A DNA stretch of 64,000 nt from Delphinus delphis (GCF_949987515.2 NC_082694.2:56914080-56978079); one strand, 5' to 3'; positions 36,232 to 48,145 are shown, counted from the first letter of the stretch. A program made the numbers and translations. Notes: generated from the letters alone by a model not told the origin.

Positions 36232-38607
36232 AAAATTAGGCAGGATATAAAATTAATGCACAGAAATCTCTTGCATTCCTATACACTAATGATGAAAAAT
36301 CTGAAAGTGGAATTAAGAAAACACTCCCATTTACCATTGCAACAAAAAGAATAAAATAGAAATAAACCTACCTAAGGAGACAAAAGACCTGTATGCAGAA
36401 AATTATAAGACACTGATGAAAGAAATTAAAGGTGATACAAATAGATGGAGAGATATACCATGCTCTTGGATTGAAAGAATCAACATTGTGAAAATGACTC
36501 TACTACCCAAAGCAATCTACAGATTCAGTGCAATCCCTATCAAACTACCACTGGCATTTTTCACAGAACTAGAACAAAAAATTTTACAATTTGTATGGAA
36601 ACACAAAAGACCCCGAATAGCGAAAGCAATCTTGAGAAAGATAAATGGAGCTAGAGGAATCAGGCTCCCAGACTTCAGCCTGTACTACAAAGCTACAGTA
36701 ATCAAGACAGTGTGGTACTGGCACAAAAACAGAAATATAGATCAATGGAACAGGATAGAAAGCCCATAGATAAACCCACACACATATGGTCACCTTATCT
36801 TTGATAAAGGAGGCAAGAATATACAATGTAGAAAAGACAGCCTCTTCAATAAGTGGTGCTGGGAAAACTGGACAGCTACATGTAAAAGAATGAAATTAGA
36901 ACACTCCCTAACACCGTACACAAAAATAAACTCAAAATGTATTAAAGACCTAAATGTAAGGACGGACACTATCAAACTCTTAGAGGAAAACATAGGCAGA
37001 ACACTCTATAACATAAATCACAGCAAGATCCTTTTTCACCCATCTCCTAGAGAAATGGAAATAAAAATAAACAAATAAGACCTAATGAAACTTAAAAGCT
37101 TTTGCACAGCAAAGGAAACCATAAACAAGATGAAAAGACAACCCTCAGAATGGGAGAAAATATTTGCAAATGAGGCAACTGACAAAGGATTAATCTCCAA
37201 AATTTACAAGCAGCTCATGCAGCTCAATATCAAAAAAACAAACAACCCAATCCAAAAATGGGCAGAAGACCTAAATAGACCTTTTTCCAAAGAGGATATA
37301 CAGATTGCCAGCAAACACATGAAAGAATGCTCAACATCATTAATCATTAGAGAAATGCAGATCAGAACTACAATGCGTATCATCTCACACCAGTCAGAAT
37401 GGCCATCATCAAAAAATCTACAAACAATAAATGCTGGAGAGGGTGTGGAGAAAAGGGAACCCTCTTGCACTGTTGGTGGGAATGTAAATTGATACAGCTA
37501 CTATGGAGAACAGTATGGAGGTTCCTTAAAAAACTAAAAATAGAGGGCTTCCCTGGTGGTGCAGTGGTTAAGAATCCGCCTGCCAATGCAGGAGACACGG
37601 GTTCAAGCCCTGGTCTGGGAAGATTCTACATGCTGCGGAGCAACTAAGCCCACGAGCCACAACTGCTGAGCCTAAGTGCCACAACTACTGAAGCCCGTGC
37701 GGGTAGAGCCCATGCTCTGCAACAAGAGAAACCACCACAATGAGAAGCCTGCGCACCACAATGAAGAGTAGCACCTGCTCGCCACATCCAGAGAAAAGCC
37801 CGTGTGCAGCAATGAAGACACAACACAGCCAAAAATAAAAAACAACAACAACAAAACCCAAAAAAACTAAAAACAGAACTACTATACAACCCAGCAATCT
37901 CACTACTGGGCATATACCCTGAGAAAACCATAATTCACAAAGAGTCATGTACCACTGTGTTCATTGCAGCTCTATTTACAATAGCCAGGACATGGAAGCA
38001 ACCTAAGTGTCCGTTGACAGATGAATGGATAAAGAAGATGTGGTACATATATACAATGGAATATTACTCAGCCACAAAAAGAAATGAACTTGAGTTATTT
38101 GTAGTGAGGTGGATGGACCTAGAGTCTGTCACACAGAGTGAAGTAAGTCAGAAAGAGAAAAACAAATACCGTATGCTAACACATATAAATGGAATCTAAA
38201 AAAAAAAATGCTGATGAAGAACCTAGGAGCAAGATGGGAATAAAGATGCAGACCTACTAGAGAATGGACTTGAGGACACGGGGAGAGGGAAGGGTAAGCT
38301 GGGACAATGTGAGAGAGAGATAGTGTATATATGGACACATATACACCACCAAATGTAAACTAGGTAGCTACTGGGAAGCAGTCGCATAGCACAGGGAGAT
38401 CAGCCCAGTGCTTTGTGACCAGCTAGAAGGGTGGGATAGGGAGGGTGGGAGGGAGGGAGACACTAGAGGGAAGAGATATGGCGATATATGTATATGTATA
38501 ACTGATTCACTTTGTTATAAAGCAGAAACTAACACACCATTGTTAAGAAATTATACTCCAATAAAAATGTTAAAAAAGTAAAAAAAAAATAATAAAATAA
38601 AATTAGG
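36232..38607 (+). mobile_element. 5'-truncated L1 (about 2 kb) split by a CHR SINE
   Basis: Begins inside the ORF2 reverse-transcriptase region and runs through ORF2 to the 3'UTR and tail 'ccaataaaaatgttaaaaaa'. The ORF2 segment 36416-36769 stays open for 117 codons, with the conserved [13 protein letters not shown] motif. Further on there is an in-frame TAA at about 37076 and a one-base deletion near 37374 that shifts the frame before the cysteine-rich [14 protein letters not shown] motif. A CHR SINE interrupts the last ORF2 part at 37545. The flanks aaaattagg (36232-36240) and aaaattagg (38599-38607) look like a short target duplication. The element is inactive. Confidence 0.92.
37528..37877 (+). 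mobile_element. Long-form CHR SINE nested in L1 ORF2
   Basis: The head gggcttccctggtggtgcag starts at 37545. The longer 3' body follows ('aagagaaaccaccacaatga', 'gcagcaatgaagacacaaca') and an A-rich, CAA-containing tail to 37860. The target duplication is aaaaaactaaaaataga (37528-37544) versus aaaaaactaaaaacaga (37861-37877), one mismatch in 17. L1 coding sequence resumes directly after it, so the SINE inserted after the L1. Confidence 0.95.
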
Positions 38608-38883
38608 AAAACATTGGCTGTCAGGTAAAAGATCCCCTAGATCTTTAATATTGGTTTATGAATATTTGCTGCTATGAGGAACGTTATAGGAAAGCTAAAG
38701 TTCTGCCAAGTTACTTTCAGTTAAAGTCCATGCGGACAAAATATAGTCAATAATAATACTTGACATTGGTCCAGGATAGTTTCCCATTAATTTTTGAATT
38801 GCAATATACTCTGAGAACTACGGTGAAAAACTTAGTTTAATCCACTTTACACGTTTGGAAAGGCAGGTACGCAAAGACTGTGC
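38608..38883. other. Short unrecognised sequence
   Basis: Unique-looking sequence between the L1 tail and the ZMAT2 retrocopy tail. No feature recognised. Confidence 0.5.
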
Positions 38884-38925
38884 TTTTTTTTTTTTTTTCC
38901 CCAGAAGAGGTGTTTTTTCTTTATT
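38884..38925 (-). other. Retrocopy poly(A) tract and AATAAA signal
   Basis: On the minus strand AATAAA at 38925-38920 is followed about 20 bases later by an A15 run (38898-38884). This spacing is that of a normal mRNA 3' end and shows that the ZMAT2 copy came from a polyadenylated transcript. Confidence 0.85.
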
Positions 38926-39770
38926 GGGAAGTCAGATGATCAGAGGTCCTCTGTCTCCAGTGAAATACTGAGGCTGAAGGAACATGCCATACCACATTTC
39001 TTTGCATCCTGTGCTCTGTCCCAAGGTAGAGGGAACCCACAAACACCCACCCTCTAGCCCTCCCCACTGCCAGTCTTAAGGCCTTTCCCCAGTACCCCCC
39101 AAAAGATGACGCCCACACCACAAAGTTAGGCCTGGCAAAAAGCCAAGCATAGAAAGCCTCAGTAACTCTTGGTGGAACCAAAGCCAGAGAAGCCCATCAC
39201 AGCTGCCACCTCATCATCATCCTCAAATGTCAAGTCCTCCTCAGCCCTCCTTTTCTTCTCCTTCTGTTTCTCTTTCTTGTAGGCTTTGGCCTTTTCCTCC
39301 TCTGAGTTCCTTCACCCTTTCCTCAAAATCATAATCCTTCTGCTTCTCTTTGTTTTCTTCTTGTGGACTTCAAAACGTTTCTTCACCTGATCCAAAGTGG
39401 AACGTTCCACACGCGTAGACATGCCCAGGTTTCGCTGATGTTTCTTTCCATTAATGTGATCCAGGAAGTTGATGGAGTCTTTCACCACACAGTCACAGAC
39501 ATTGCAATAGTATCCTCCCATCTCAGACTGTGGGGTGGTCTTGGTAATGACGGTTGTCTTCCCAAGTTTGGATTCCAGGTCCACCTTGGAGTCCCGATGC
39601 CGGAGAAGCTCTCACGTGACTGGCTGCACTGGTTTTCCATCCTTCTTTTCTCTCTCTTCTGTGAGCCTCTTCTCAGTGAGCTTCTCATATTCATCTTTGG
39701 CCCACTTTCGGCGAAAGTCCAAGTTTTTTGTCCCACTGCCCGACGCCATCTTCACTGCGAATTCAGACTG
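38884..39770 (-). pseudogene. ZMAT2: ZMAT2 processed pseudogene (retrocopy)
   Basis: This is a reverse-transcribed copy of ZMAT2, a matrin-type C2H2 zinc-finger protein of the spliceosome (counterpart of yeast Snu23). The coding-equivalent part runs from ATG at 39749 down to TGA at 39161-39159, 591 bp against about 600 for the gene, without introns. It starts MASGSGTKNLDFRRKW and ends GFSGFGSTKSY. The zinc-finger part [19 protein letters not shown] with [10 protein letters not shown] is intact in one 90-codon frame. Damage: a TGA in place of an arginine codon after 'KPVQPVT', a one-base loss near 39335 that shifts the frame, a further small loss (about 5 bp) that restores it, and loss of one lysine codon near the end. 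A 3'UTR follows, with AATAAA (minus strand, 38925-38920) and a 15-base poly(A) tract (T run 38884-38898). The 5' edge is approximate. It is dead as a full-length gene. Confidence 0.93.
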
Positions 39771-39924
39771 GTTTTTAAGAGTCGTCCAACAAATTGAGAG
39801 GAAGAACCAAGATTCAGTTCAATTCAGTGTCTCTTCTAAATCCTATTGCTTTCCATCTTTGAAAAATTGTGCTGAGTGGGAATTTAGGATTAATTTTGTT
39901 TTTATGTAGTCCTCTGAATATACC

Positions 39925-40300
39925 ATGCTCCTTCCTGTCTCAAAGCCTTTGCACGTGACATTTTCCTGCTTGAAATGTTCCCTGCTTTCTCCCAGTCTCA
40001 TTTCCCTTCAGCTAATCAAACTGCCTTCATTTTCAGATCCCGGTCCCAGCATCTTTTCTTTAGGGAGCCTTCAGTTACATCCTGTATTAACTCAGATGCT
40101 TGCTGTAGATATCGGTAATATTTTCAAAACATGTCACAGTGTTCTGTTTTTCAGTTTGTGTGTGTGTGATTATTTGTGTCATGACTTTGTTTTCCCCTTA
40201 GACCGTAAGCACTATAAGAGCAGAGCTTGGGTTGATTTTGTTCTCCATTGTATCTGCAGGGGAAAGTATGCCTAGTACATACTAGAAAAATTAAATTTAT
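39925..40300 (+). repeat. L2 LINE 3' region
   Basis: The L2 order is well kept: 'tcaaagcctttgcacgtgac', 'cttgaaatgttccctgcttt', 'agaccgtaagcactataaga', 'tgttctccattgtatctgca', ending near 'tatgcctagtacatactag'. The 116-codon frame at 39925-40275 lies inside it and is chance. Confidence 0.75.
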
Positions 40301-40914
40301 AAAGGTATACGATACTTGAATAAAGATAATATTCTAAAGGAAATTGTATTTAAATTGTAGAAGAAACATAAATAGAAAGAAATAAAGAATATAAGAAAAA
40401 AGTGTTATGAGCGGAAATTAGCTCCTAAAAGTCCTGAGACCAAAGGAATTCCAGGAACCACCTCCATTGAAATTTTCTTAAACCTGGGAGTGGTTCTATA
40501 AGTTGCTTTCTGTTATTTACTTATATGACTACAACAGTAAATGTTAGAGCGTGCTTACCATAAGTTTTAGCATCCTATGTCTGCCTGGAGATTGTGATCA
40601 CTAATTAGTAAATAATGGGTGCCTTTGGGGTACAGGGCACTAAGTGAGGCATTTTATGGAAATCAGAGTAGACACTCCTTTAGCATGAAGTTGTGCTCTG
40701 CATCTCTGGGAATGTACACCGTATACTAGAAAAGAGGTGAGGGGTGAAGAGAGGGTCAGAAAAGGATTTTAAAAAATGTTAAGGAACTGTTTACTTAGAT
40801 TAACTTGCCCTGTCACTACCATATAGTTTCCATGTTTAATTTTTTATTTCCATCAATGAAATTCTCTTCAAAAAGTGTCATTTCTTTCCCCAGTTGACCT
40901 GAGTAGAATTCTCC
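40301..40914. other. Unrecognised AT-rich sequence
   Basis: No gene recognised. An imperfect inverted repeat (aggaaccacctcc near 40453 with gggagtggttct near 40486) could be a trace of an old DNA transposon. Confidence 0.4.
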
Positions 40915-41770
40915 GACCAGTGTTTATTGAGTGTTTAGTATGTGCGAAACACTTACTAGGTCATAGAAAGATAAGACACATTCCTATCCTCCAGAGAGCT
41001 TGCAGACTCTGAGAGACAGAGGAATAAACTGTGGCAGCGTGATAGGTTTTGAGACATGGGGGCGCCGTGGGTATGATGAGGGCACAGAGGAAGAGTACTC
41101 ACAGTGATTCTGTGAGTTTCCTAAGGAAAGTGAGGATTAAACTTATTCTTGAATAACTCACAGTGATTCTGTAAGTTTCCTAAGGAAAATGAGGATTAAG
41201 CTTGTTCTTGAATAACCAGCAAGAGTTGGGCACGTGAAGAAGGAAGAAAGAAGAACAGGCAGTTTAGAAAGAGGGAAAAGTATGGGCAAAAGGACGGAGG
41301 AGTGAAAGACTGAGGAGTAGAGTGTTTTTTCAGGGGGTAGCAGGGCCATTGGGAAGTATCTTGACTGTCTTCATAGGATGGTTGGATTTTATTCTGGAGG
41401 TGGCAAGAATCATCTGAAGAATTTTAAATAGCGAGTGAGGGAGATACGTCATCACTTGGTGACTGATTAGACAGATAAGATTCAGGACGGATTGTAGAAT
41501 AATTCTTTAGATTCTGATTTGGGCAAGACAGCACGGAAGGAGGAGTAGGTCTGATGGGTAGATAATGAATTATTTTTTCTCATTAAACTAAACCTGTAGC
41601 ATATCCAAGTGGAGACCAGGATAAACAGATCTGGAGACCAGGAAAACATTTAGGGCTACAAACAGACAGATATTTACAAATAGATTATTATAAAGGTGGT
41701 AGTTGAAAACAGAGGTATGAATGAGATGTTCTTAGCAAGCACACCCAGGGAGAGGAGAAATTATCCCCAT
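40915..41770 (-). repeat. L2-like LINE 3' region, minus strand
   Basis: The reversed L2 3' end 'tgtttattgagtgtttagta' and 'tcctatcctccagagagctt' is followed by G/A-rich internal phrases: 'gttggattttattctggagg', 'attagacagataagattcag', 'catatccaagtggagaccag'. It contains the 59-bp tandem duplication at 41097-41214. Confidence 0.55.
41097..41214. repeat. 59-bp tandem duplication (two copies)
   Basis: Copy one at 41097-41155 and copy two at 41156-41214. Both read actcacagtgattctgt... to ...cttgaataa and differ at about four positions (for example tgtgag/tgtaag and aaactta/aagcttg). It lies within L2-like sequence. Confidence 0.95.
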
Positions 41771-42279
41771 TTGTGTCTTGTGTTGAGAATATTTTGGTTT
41801 TGCCATGCAGCATTTATTCATCTTACTCCTTGAAAAAGTACCTGTATTTCCTTTGGGTTGCTACATCTATCTAACGTTTATTGCAAATGCTTGAGGCTAA
41901 TCCTGTGATCAGCTCTAGCGGTGGCCATGTAAGTAGGCATAAGTCAATTGGCTAATTCCATTCCTCTGGCCTCAGTCATTGGCTCATTGATGGGAATGTG
42001 ACTGAAAACAGGCAGAAACAGGACATATTTGAACTATTGGTGGTGGTGGGAGGAATCTCTCTTTTCTTCTGTACTTGAATCTGGAGGATGTTGATCTAGG
42101 AGTTCTTGATCTAGGAGTTGTCGGGGGCTACCTTGAATAGCGTGAGAACAAAACCAAAGAAGCCAGAGCCAGGAGATGGAGAAAAACAGTCATGACCAAA
42201 ACCTCCCTACCCTGCTCTACTTAAAAAGTACTTAATGACATTCCATTAGAAAAAGTCTCAAGCGTTGTTAATGTGGATT
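41771..42279. other. Unrecognised non-coding sequence
   Basis: No gene or repeat family recognised, apart from a small direct repeat 'gatctaggagtt' near 42094-42120. Confidence 0.45.
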
Positions 42280-42945
42280 ACAAGATGCTGCTTGATCTTG
42301 TCCCCGGCTGTCTCTCCAGCCTCATGTTTCTCTCATCTCCTTGTAATGTGCCATGTTCCTTTCCATATAGGACCTTCGCATATGGCATTTCTCTGTTTAG
42401 AGCTTTACCCTCCTCTCTTTGCCTAGTAAATACCTGCTATTCCTGAGACCCGAGAGCCAGTGCTCTAGGAAAGAAGGCCTCTCCTGGCCAGCATATGCCC
42501 AGTCGGGGTTATGTGTCTTATTATAGACTAGGAGTGGTAAACGTTTTTCTGAAAAAGACCAGATAATAAGTATTTTAGGCTTTACATGCCATGTGGTCTC
42601 TCTCTATCACAACTACTCAACTCTGTTGCTCTGGTGTGAAAGCAACAATATGTAAATGGAGAGACATGCCTGTATTTCAATATAACTTTATTTACAAATA
42701 CAGTCAGTGGGCCATAGTTAGCCCACAGGCCACAGTTTCCTGAGCCATTTCTATAAGCCTTTGTTTCCTTCCGAGCCACGATCCCGGTTTGTAATTAAAT
42801 ATTCATCATGGTAATTATTTGATTAATGTGTGTGTCTGCCACCAGATACTAAGCTCCGTGACATCAGGAACCATATGTTTTTGCTCACCACCATATTTCC
42901 AGGATTTAGCATGGTGTCTGGTACACAGTAGAATTTCGTGCATGT
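42280..42945 (+). repeat. L2 LINE 3' region split by a DNA transposon
   Basis: The left part (to about 42529) has 'gatgctgcttgatcttgtcc', 'tctctccagcctcatgtttc' and 'aggaccttcgcatatggcat'. The right part (from about 42747) has 'actaagctccgtgacatcag', then 'gatttagcatggtgtctggt' and 'acacagtag'. Together they form one interrupted L2 3' end. Confidence 0.65.
42530..42746 (+). mobile_element. Old non-autonomous DNA transposon, family not named
   Basis: It resembles an abundant mammalian MER element: 'ggagtggtaaacgtttttct', 'aaagaccagataataagtat', 'tttaggctttacatgccatg', 'caatataactttatttacaa' and an end 'ggccacagtttcctgagcc'. The two ends (gtaaacg near the left, cagtttcc at the right) are compatible with short inverted repeats. 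I recognise the sequence type but not the family name with certainty. Confidence 0.6.
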
Positions 42946-42949
42946 TGTA

Positions 42950-44780
42950 GTTTTATGTTTAAAACATAATTAGAGGAGAAGGAGCCCATGAAGAAGACTG
43001 AGAAGGGATGAACTGGGGTAGTTGTAAAATATGGATGAAATGGAATCCTGAAATTTTTAAGGAGAAACTTTAAAAAGAAGGGCCTAGTCAACAGCATCAA
43101 ATGCTACAGTCAAGTGACTAAGACAGGAATGGAAAAATTTCCCTTTGGCAGTTAGGGAGATATGGATTAAGCACGGAGAAAATACCTTCACTGGAGTCGT
43201 GAGGATGGGCAGGGGCAGTCAGAAGTCAGATTATTTCTGAAGAAGAGAAGATGGGAAATATAGACAAGTATTTTGTGAAGTTACTGTGAAGGAAAGGAGT
43301 GGGAATTATAGCCAGAGGGAGAGTTAAGCCACTTAAATTAAACCAAAGTTTCTAGAATAAAACAGAGCAATATTTTCTTGACATTACAGTAGGTAAAAAA
43401 AGGTCTTAAACAGAACACAAAACCACTAAACATGAAGGAAAAATGTGGTAAATTGGACCCCATGAAAGTGGAACACTTCTGTTTACCAAAAGACACTATT
43501 TAGGGTATTTAAAGACAAGTTACAGCATAGATCTTTTATATAGGTATAATATATACTAGGTATGCATATAGTATGTATTAATGTATTTATATATTATATA
43601 AGAATATATAAGAATTTATACATAAAATATATTTATATTATGTAAGTATATATATGCATATATATATATGAAAGGGACAGAGAGAGATCAGGAGAAACAT
43701 ATCCACAATACATAAAGAGAAACAGGAAATAGGCACCCCAAATAGAAACATGGACAAAGCACTTGAACAGATCCTTCCTATCTGAATGGCCAGTTAACCT
43801 GGGAAAAGTTGGTCAATGTCATTACTCATCAGGTAAATGTAAATTAAAACCATAATTAGATATCTTTACACCTGTGCCGGAATAACCACCACTACCAACA
43901 AAATTGAAAATACCAAGTTTTGGAGAGGATATGGAACAACTGGATCTCTCCTATATTGCTGCTGAGAGAGTAACTAGATCCATTTACTTTGGGAAACTGA
44001 CAGTATCTACTAAAGCTGAATATATGCACACTCTATGATACAGAAATGCTACTCCCAGGTATACACCCCCCAAATGGGTACATATGTTCAGCTAAGAATG
44101 TTCACGGTAGCCCTGTTTTACAATTCCTATTTAATAGAAGGTCCACACTGGAAACAAATTAAATCTCTATCACCCGTGGATGAATTTGTAGATTATTCCT
44201 ACAGTAGGATACTATACAGCAATGAGAATGAATGGGCAAAGCTACATGCATGACATAACATGGATAGGTTTCACAAACATAATATTGGTCCAAGAAGCCA
44301 GACACGAGAGAATATATGGATTAATTCAATTTAGAGAAAACTGTCAAATAGGCAAAATTAACCAATGGTGTCAGAGGTCAGGGTAGTGGCTATCTTTGAG
44401 AGAGGGAATTCCCTGGTGGAGGAACAATAGAGGTTTCTAGGGTGCTGGTAACATTCTACTTGTTGATATGGATGGAGTTTACAGAGGTGCATTTACTCTG
44501 AAAATTCTTCTCTTACCGATGTTTGCTCTTTTCCCTGTGTGTATCCTATTTCAATAAACAAGTTTATTAAGCAAATGAATGCTTAGAGTTGTTTGCCACC
44601 ATTTGTATGTTGATTGGAAAGGGCCAGTAAAAGGGAGAGAGAGGAGGAATTTGATGGGATGCTGCCCTGAGGAGGTGAGTAGGATGAGGTGAGGGCACAG
44701 GTGAGGGGGACAGCCTACCTCCTCTAGGATAGAAGGGAAGGTAATATGTACGTTTGCAGGGGTTAGAGAATGTTTTCAAT
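42950..44780 (-). repeat. L2-like sequence, minus strand, interrupted by an old L1
   Basis: The left part (about 42950-43370) is G/A-rich, with 'aacagcatcaaatgctacag', 'tcaagtgactaagacaggaa' and 'gaagtcagattatttctgaa'. The right part (about 44576-44780) continues the same element: 'gaatttgatgggatgctgcc', 'ctgaggaggtgagtaggatg'. The old L1 lies between. Family assignment is tentative. Confidence 0.4.
43380..44575 (+). mobile_element. Old L1M 3' region with an AT-rich expansion
   Basis: Decayed L1 ORF2 C-terminus and 3'UTR: 'accactaaacatgaaggaaa', 'gtcattactcatcaggtaaa', 'accataattagatatcttta', 'gagaggatatggaacaactg', 'atgctactcccaggtataca', 'cataatattggtccaagaag' and an end 'tatttcaataaacaagtt'. 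At 43535-43670 an (AT)n-rich expansion interrupts it. Frames are broken; 44035-44253 is the longest remnant (72 codons). Confidence 0.8.
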
Positions 44781-45779
44781 CACACAGAAAGTCTCTCTTT
44801 TTCTTTCCTTAACGTCTTTTATCCTAAACTTTGTCTGTCTCTATCTCTCCCACGTTCACCCTTTTGGGTAGTTCACATTTGTCTGAAGAATTACAAAGAA
44901 TTGCCTTAATGTGAAATTCTTAGAAGTGTTGAGGCTGTTTCTAGAAAGGTTTCCCAAGGGTTTTGTTCTTCGTTAGACCATTCTTATATTGATTAGTAAC
45001 TAAGACAGATTGTGTTTTCTTTTTCTCTTCCTTCTGTGCATGTGAGAATAAAGATTTGATTGGGAGCTCTGGTGTAGGCACTTATAACAGGATTAAGTAC
45101 AGAATAAAAATACCTTCTGCATGAAATTAAAAGATAATAAGGCCCTAATGTTTACTGAAAGCAATTTATTACGTTCTACCAGCTTGATTATCTCCTTTGG
45201 AGAGTGTGAACACTTCTGCCTGCTTCTTTCCCGTCACTGCCCAGACTTGCCTGGAGTGACTTACCACCTCACGATCGCAACTGAATTATCCTCATGATCG
45301 CTTCAGTTTTCCACTTAGCTGAAGTGATGGGGGCTTTCTTTCAGAATTGGGCCAAATCAGGCAGATTTCTTTGGAATGACTATACAACATGGTGTACAGA
45401 ATATTTAAGGGCAAGATTTGCAGAGGAAATGAAGGTAACTTCTTGGGAATTAGAGCTCTGTAATCTTTTGAGGTTTCTGAAATGTTTTGACTGGCACAGT
45501 ATCCCTGCATTAGACCATTTTCTTCAAGAACTTTATAGGTAATCTTTCTTTCTCACCAGTTCTCTCTTAACTAGTGGAGAGTGAGGTTGTGCAGGTTGTT
45601 TCACAGAACCTTTGTGATTAAGTCACTGAAGATCAAATAGAGGGAAGAAAATAGTATCCTAATGTATCCCAACTGTTGTGGCTCCTAGCTTTGTTCAGTA
45701 ATGACACAAATCGTCTCTATATTATTTCTTTCTCTCATCAAGGGAATCTAATTTTTTTCCTTTCTGGTAAAAGACAAGA
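44781..45779. other. Unrecognised non-coding sequence
   Basis: No repeat recognised. An ATG-started frame at 45294-45542 (82 codons, tryptophan-rich) ends in TAG. It matches no protein I know and no splice or promoter signals support it. Confidence 0.4.
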
Positions 45780-46065
45780 TATACCTAGCTCTACGTACCC
45801 AGAACAAATTCTACAACATTTGAGGTTCAGTTTAAGTTCTATATCTACATGAATGCTTCCAACATTACCACAAACCTTAACTATCTTTATTTCTGTGAAC
45901 ATATAAAATGTACACATACTCTATCATACAATTTATTGTTAACAATATAACTGGTTTATCACATGTGCTTGTCTGGTATTTCCAACTATATTAAAGCTCT
46001 CTGAAGTTAAAAATCATGCATTGTGCTTCTGATTTGTAAACTCAGTGAATGGTTTCTGTTTTTTC
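45780..46065 (+). repeat. Possible L2 3'-end fragment
   Basis: Loose resemblance to L2: 'acatttgaggttcagtttaa', then 'tattaaagctctctgaagtt' and 'catgcattgtgcttctgatt'. Low certainty. Confidence 0.3.
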
Positions 46066-47984
46066 ATGGCATCTTAAAAAAAAGTTCAAGAACCCTATTA
46101 ATATTAAGAAAGAAACCTACATCCTCAAGTCAATTTCATCAAATTTCAAATTAGGTATTTTTGCAATAATTTACTTCTTGTTTGGAGTTCTTAAGAAAAA
46201 TGAGATAATAAACGAGAGTTGAAGTGCAAACCTCAACCTCGGTCAAGATGAAAATGAAAAGAGAAGTAGGGAGTTATGAGTAGCTTGGCTGTTCAGGTAT
46301 GGAAATAATTTTTTCTTCAATTATTTGGAGCATAGCCACACACATCTGCTTATGTGCCAGAATTTGGGTTTACACTGATGGAACTAATTTTACTAAAAAT
46401 ATCTTGACTCAACAATTTTATAACTTTAAAACCAAATGTTACTTTTATGGAGTTTTAGCCATTTCCTTTTTTTTTACTCTTTCTTTTTTCAAAATGCTAG
46501 AACTAAGGAAACACAATGGCAACTAACCATCAATGGAAGCTATTTTGTTATAATGACAAGTGACAGTTGTTTGTAATTATACCATGAATTTCCATGAAAA
46601 AAATTAGGCTTGGCACACAGAACATCAATACCAAAGTACAAACACTTTTCAGCTTTTCTAAGCACCAGTTTTAATTTTTTAAAGATTGAGCTTTAATGTG
46701 TATAAAACTTTATTTTTATTTTTTATTTTGCTTTTGATTTTCTTAGGTCCTGTGAATGGTCCAGGATGCAGTCAGCAGAGTACACATATTTGATAAATAC
46801 TAGTGAGATGAATCAATTTCATGACCACAAAATGCAGCTATTATCCCAGTTGGCCATTACAAAGATGTTTTCTAAGGCCACAACAAAGGTCAGACCAGGG
46901 CAGAATGGCAACCAAGGGTCTCCAGGTGGAAGAGGGGAATTGATTTGGGGGTGTTATCGAGTCAGAGAGGATGAGATGGCAGAGCTCAGCGACATTAGAT
47001 AGAAGCCATTGCATTATGACTCACATGGGAGACTGAGGTGTTGTGTCTTAGTTCCCGAGCCTCCTTCCCGCTCCCCATTCTCTTGTTCATCTTCCGTTGT
47101 TTCTCATTCAGTCCTATTTTACACCCCAGTTGGTCAAGAATCTTCTGTTTTCAATCACTTCCTATTTTCTTCACAAATTTTTTTTTGTTTCTAGGTTTCA
47201 GTCCCAATCAGTCCCTCCTCTCCTTTTGCTCTGTCTCTGGTATTGAGTATGTTTGTTGTTTGGTTGTCACTTTCTTTCCGAATTCCTGCAGAATTGGATC
47301 TCAGTTTCTTGTTCGTCCTCAAGGACCAGAGAGTCATTCTTCATGTAGAATTTTCAAAAACATGGTTGATCTTATTTTTACAACAGACTTTCTGCTTCTT
47401 GACCAATTTGTGCCTTGGGTACTACTTCCTTCAAAATCCACAATGCCCTAAACCCACAAAATAACTCCATAGATGGAGTGCTGTAGGTCCGACAGTGGTA
47501 GCAGTAAGGAACTCATGATGTGTGTGTGGGAATTGGAGAGAGAGGATTGCAGTAAACCCCAGACAGAGATATGATATGGGGTATGTGATTATGAAGTGGA
47601 ATTGCATCTGGGGAAGTAACAGAATTGGAGGACTGCAGGGGCTGAGAGGACTTTGGAGGCCCAATTCTTTGGCTGTGAGAGAAGAAAGATGAAAAAGTAG
47701 GAAAGGGAGAAATATGACATTGTGTATCGTGAGGCAGATTTATTTCCTTCCAATATGCCTATAGAACTGATAAGAGATTGTGGTGGCAGAATGAAGCGGT
47801 CTGTCAGTCAGGAAGCCAGATTAGCAGTGCACAAAGACAGCATAACTTTAGGAAGGGGCTGCTGTAGATTTCGGTGCAACCCCCCAGACAGTTATTAGGA
47901 GGTTGAGGACAGCTCAATGTCCGTGGTGCCTACTGCACCATATTTATTTCTAATAAGTAAAATAGAACATTTCATTTTTGTTTA
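46066..47984. other. Unrecognised non-coding sequence
   Basis: No gene or repeat family recognised. The 137-codon frame at 47038-47451 is low in complexity (F/S/L rich, from T/C-rich sequence) and starts at a non-ATG codon; I treat it as chance. Confidence 0.45.
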
Positions 47985-48145
47985 ATGTGACAAACATGTA
48001 CTGAGGACTTATGACGGGCTAGGTAGGCCTGTGCCATACACTGACGATAGTAGAGAGAAACAAAAGAAGAAAGGAAGAAATGATAAATAATAAAGGGAGT
48101 AAGGAAGGTAGAAAAGATGGAAAGAAGGAGGAAGAAAGAAAGAGA
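47985..48145. repeat. L2-like end followed by a purine-rich tract
   Basis: 47985-48055 resembles a reversed L2 3' end ('gtgacaaacatgtactgagg', 'cctgtgccatacactgacga'). 48055-48145 is almost pure A/G simple sequence (aagaagaaaggaagaaatg type). Confidence 0.5.

Noticed and set aside
39482..39736. Minus-strand 84-codon frame in the ZMAT2 copy as a separate gene
   Set aside because: It is an alternative frame of the same retrocopy; the true frame gives recognisable ZMAT2 residues.
39363..39797. Plus-strand 144-codon frame over the ZMAT2 copy
   Set aside because: Antisense shadow of the retrocopy; also starts without ATG.
45294..45542. 82-codon ATG-started frame, tryptophan-rich
   Set aside because: No known domain, no splice or promoter evidence; frames of this length occur by chance in 64 kb.
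47038..47451. 137-codon frame rich in F, S and L
   Set aside because: Reflects T/C-rich sequence and lacks an ATG start; overlapping frames look similar.
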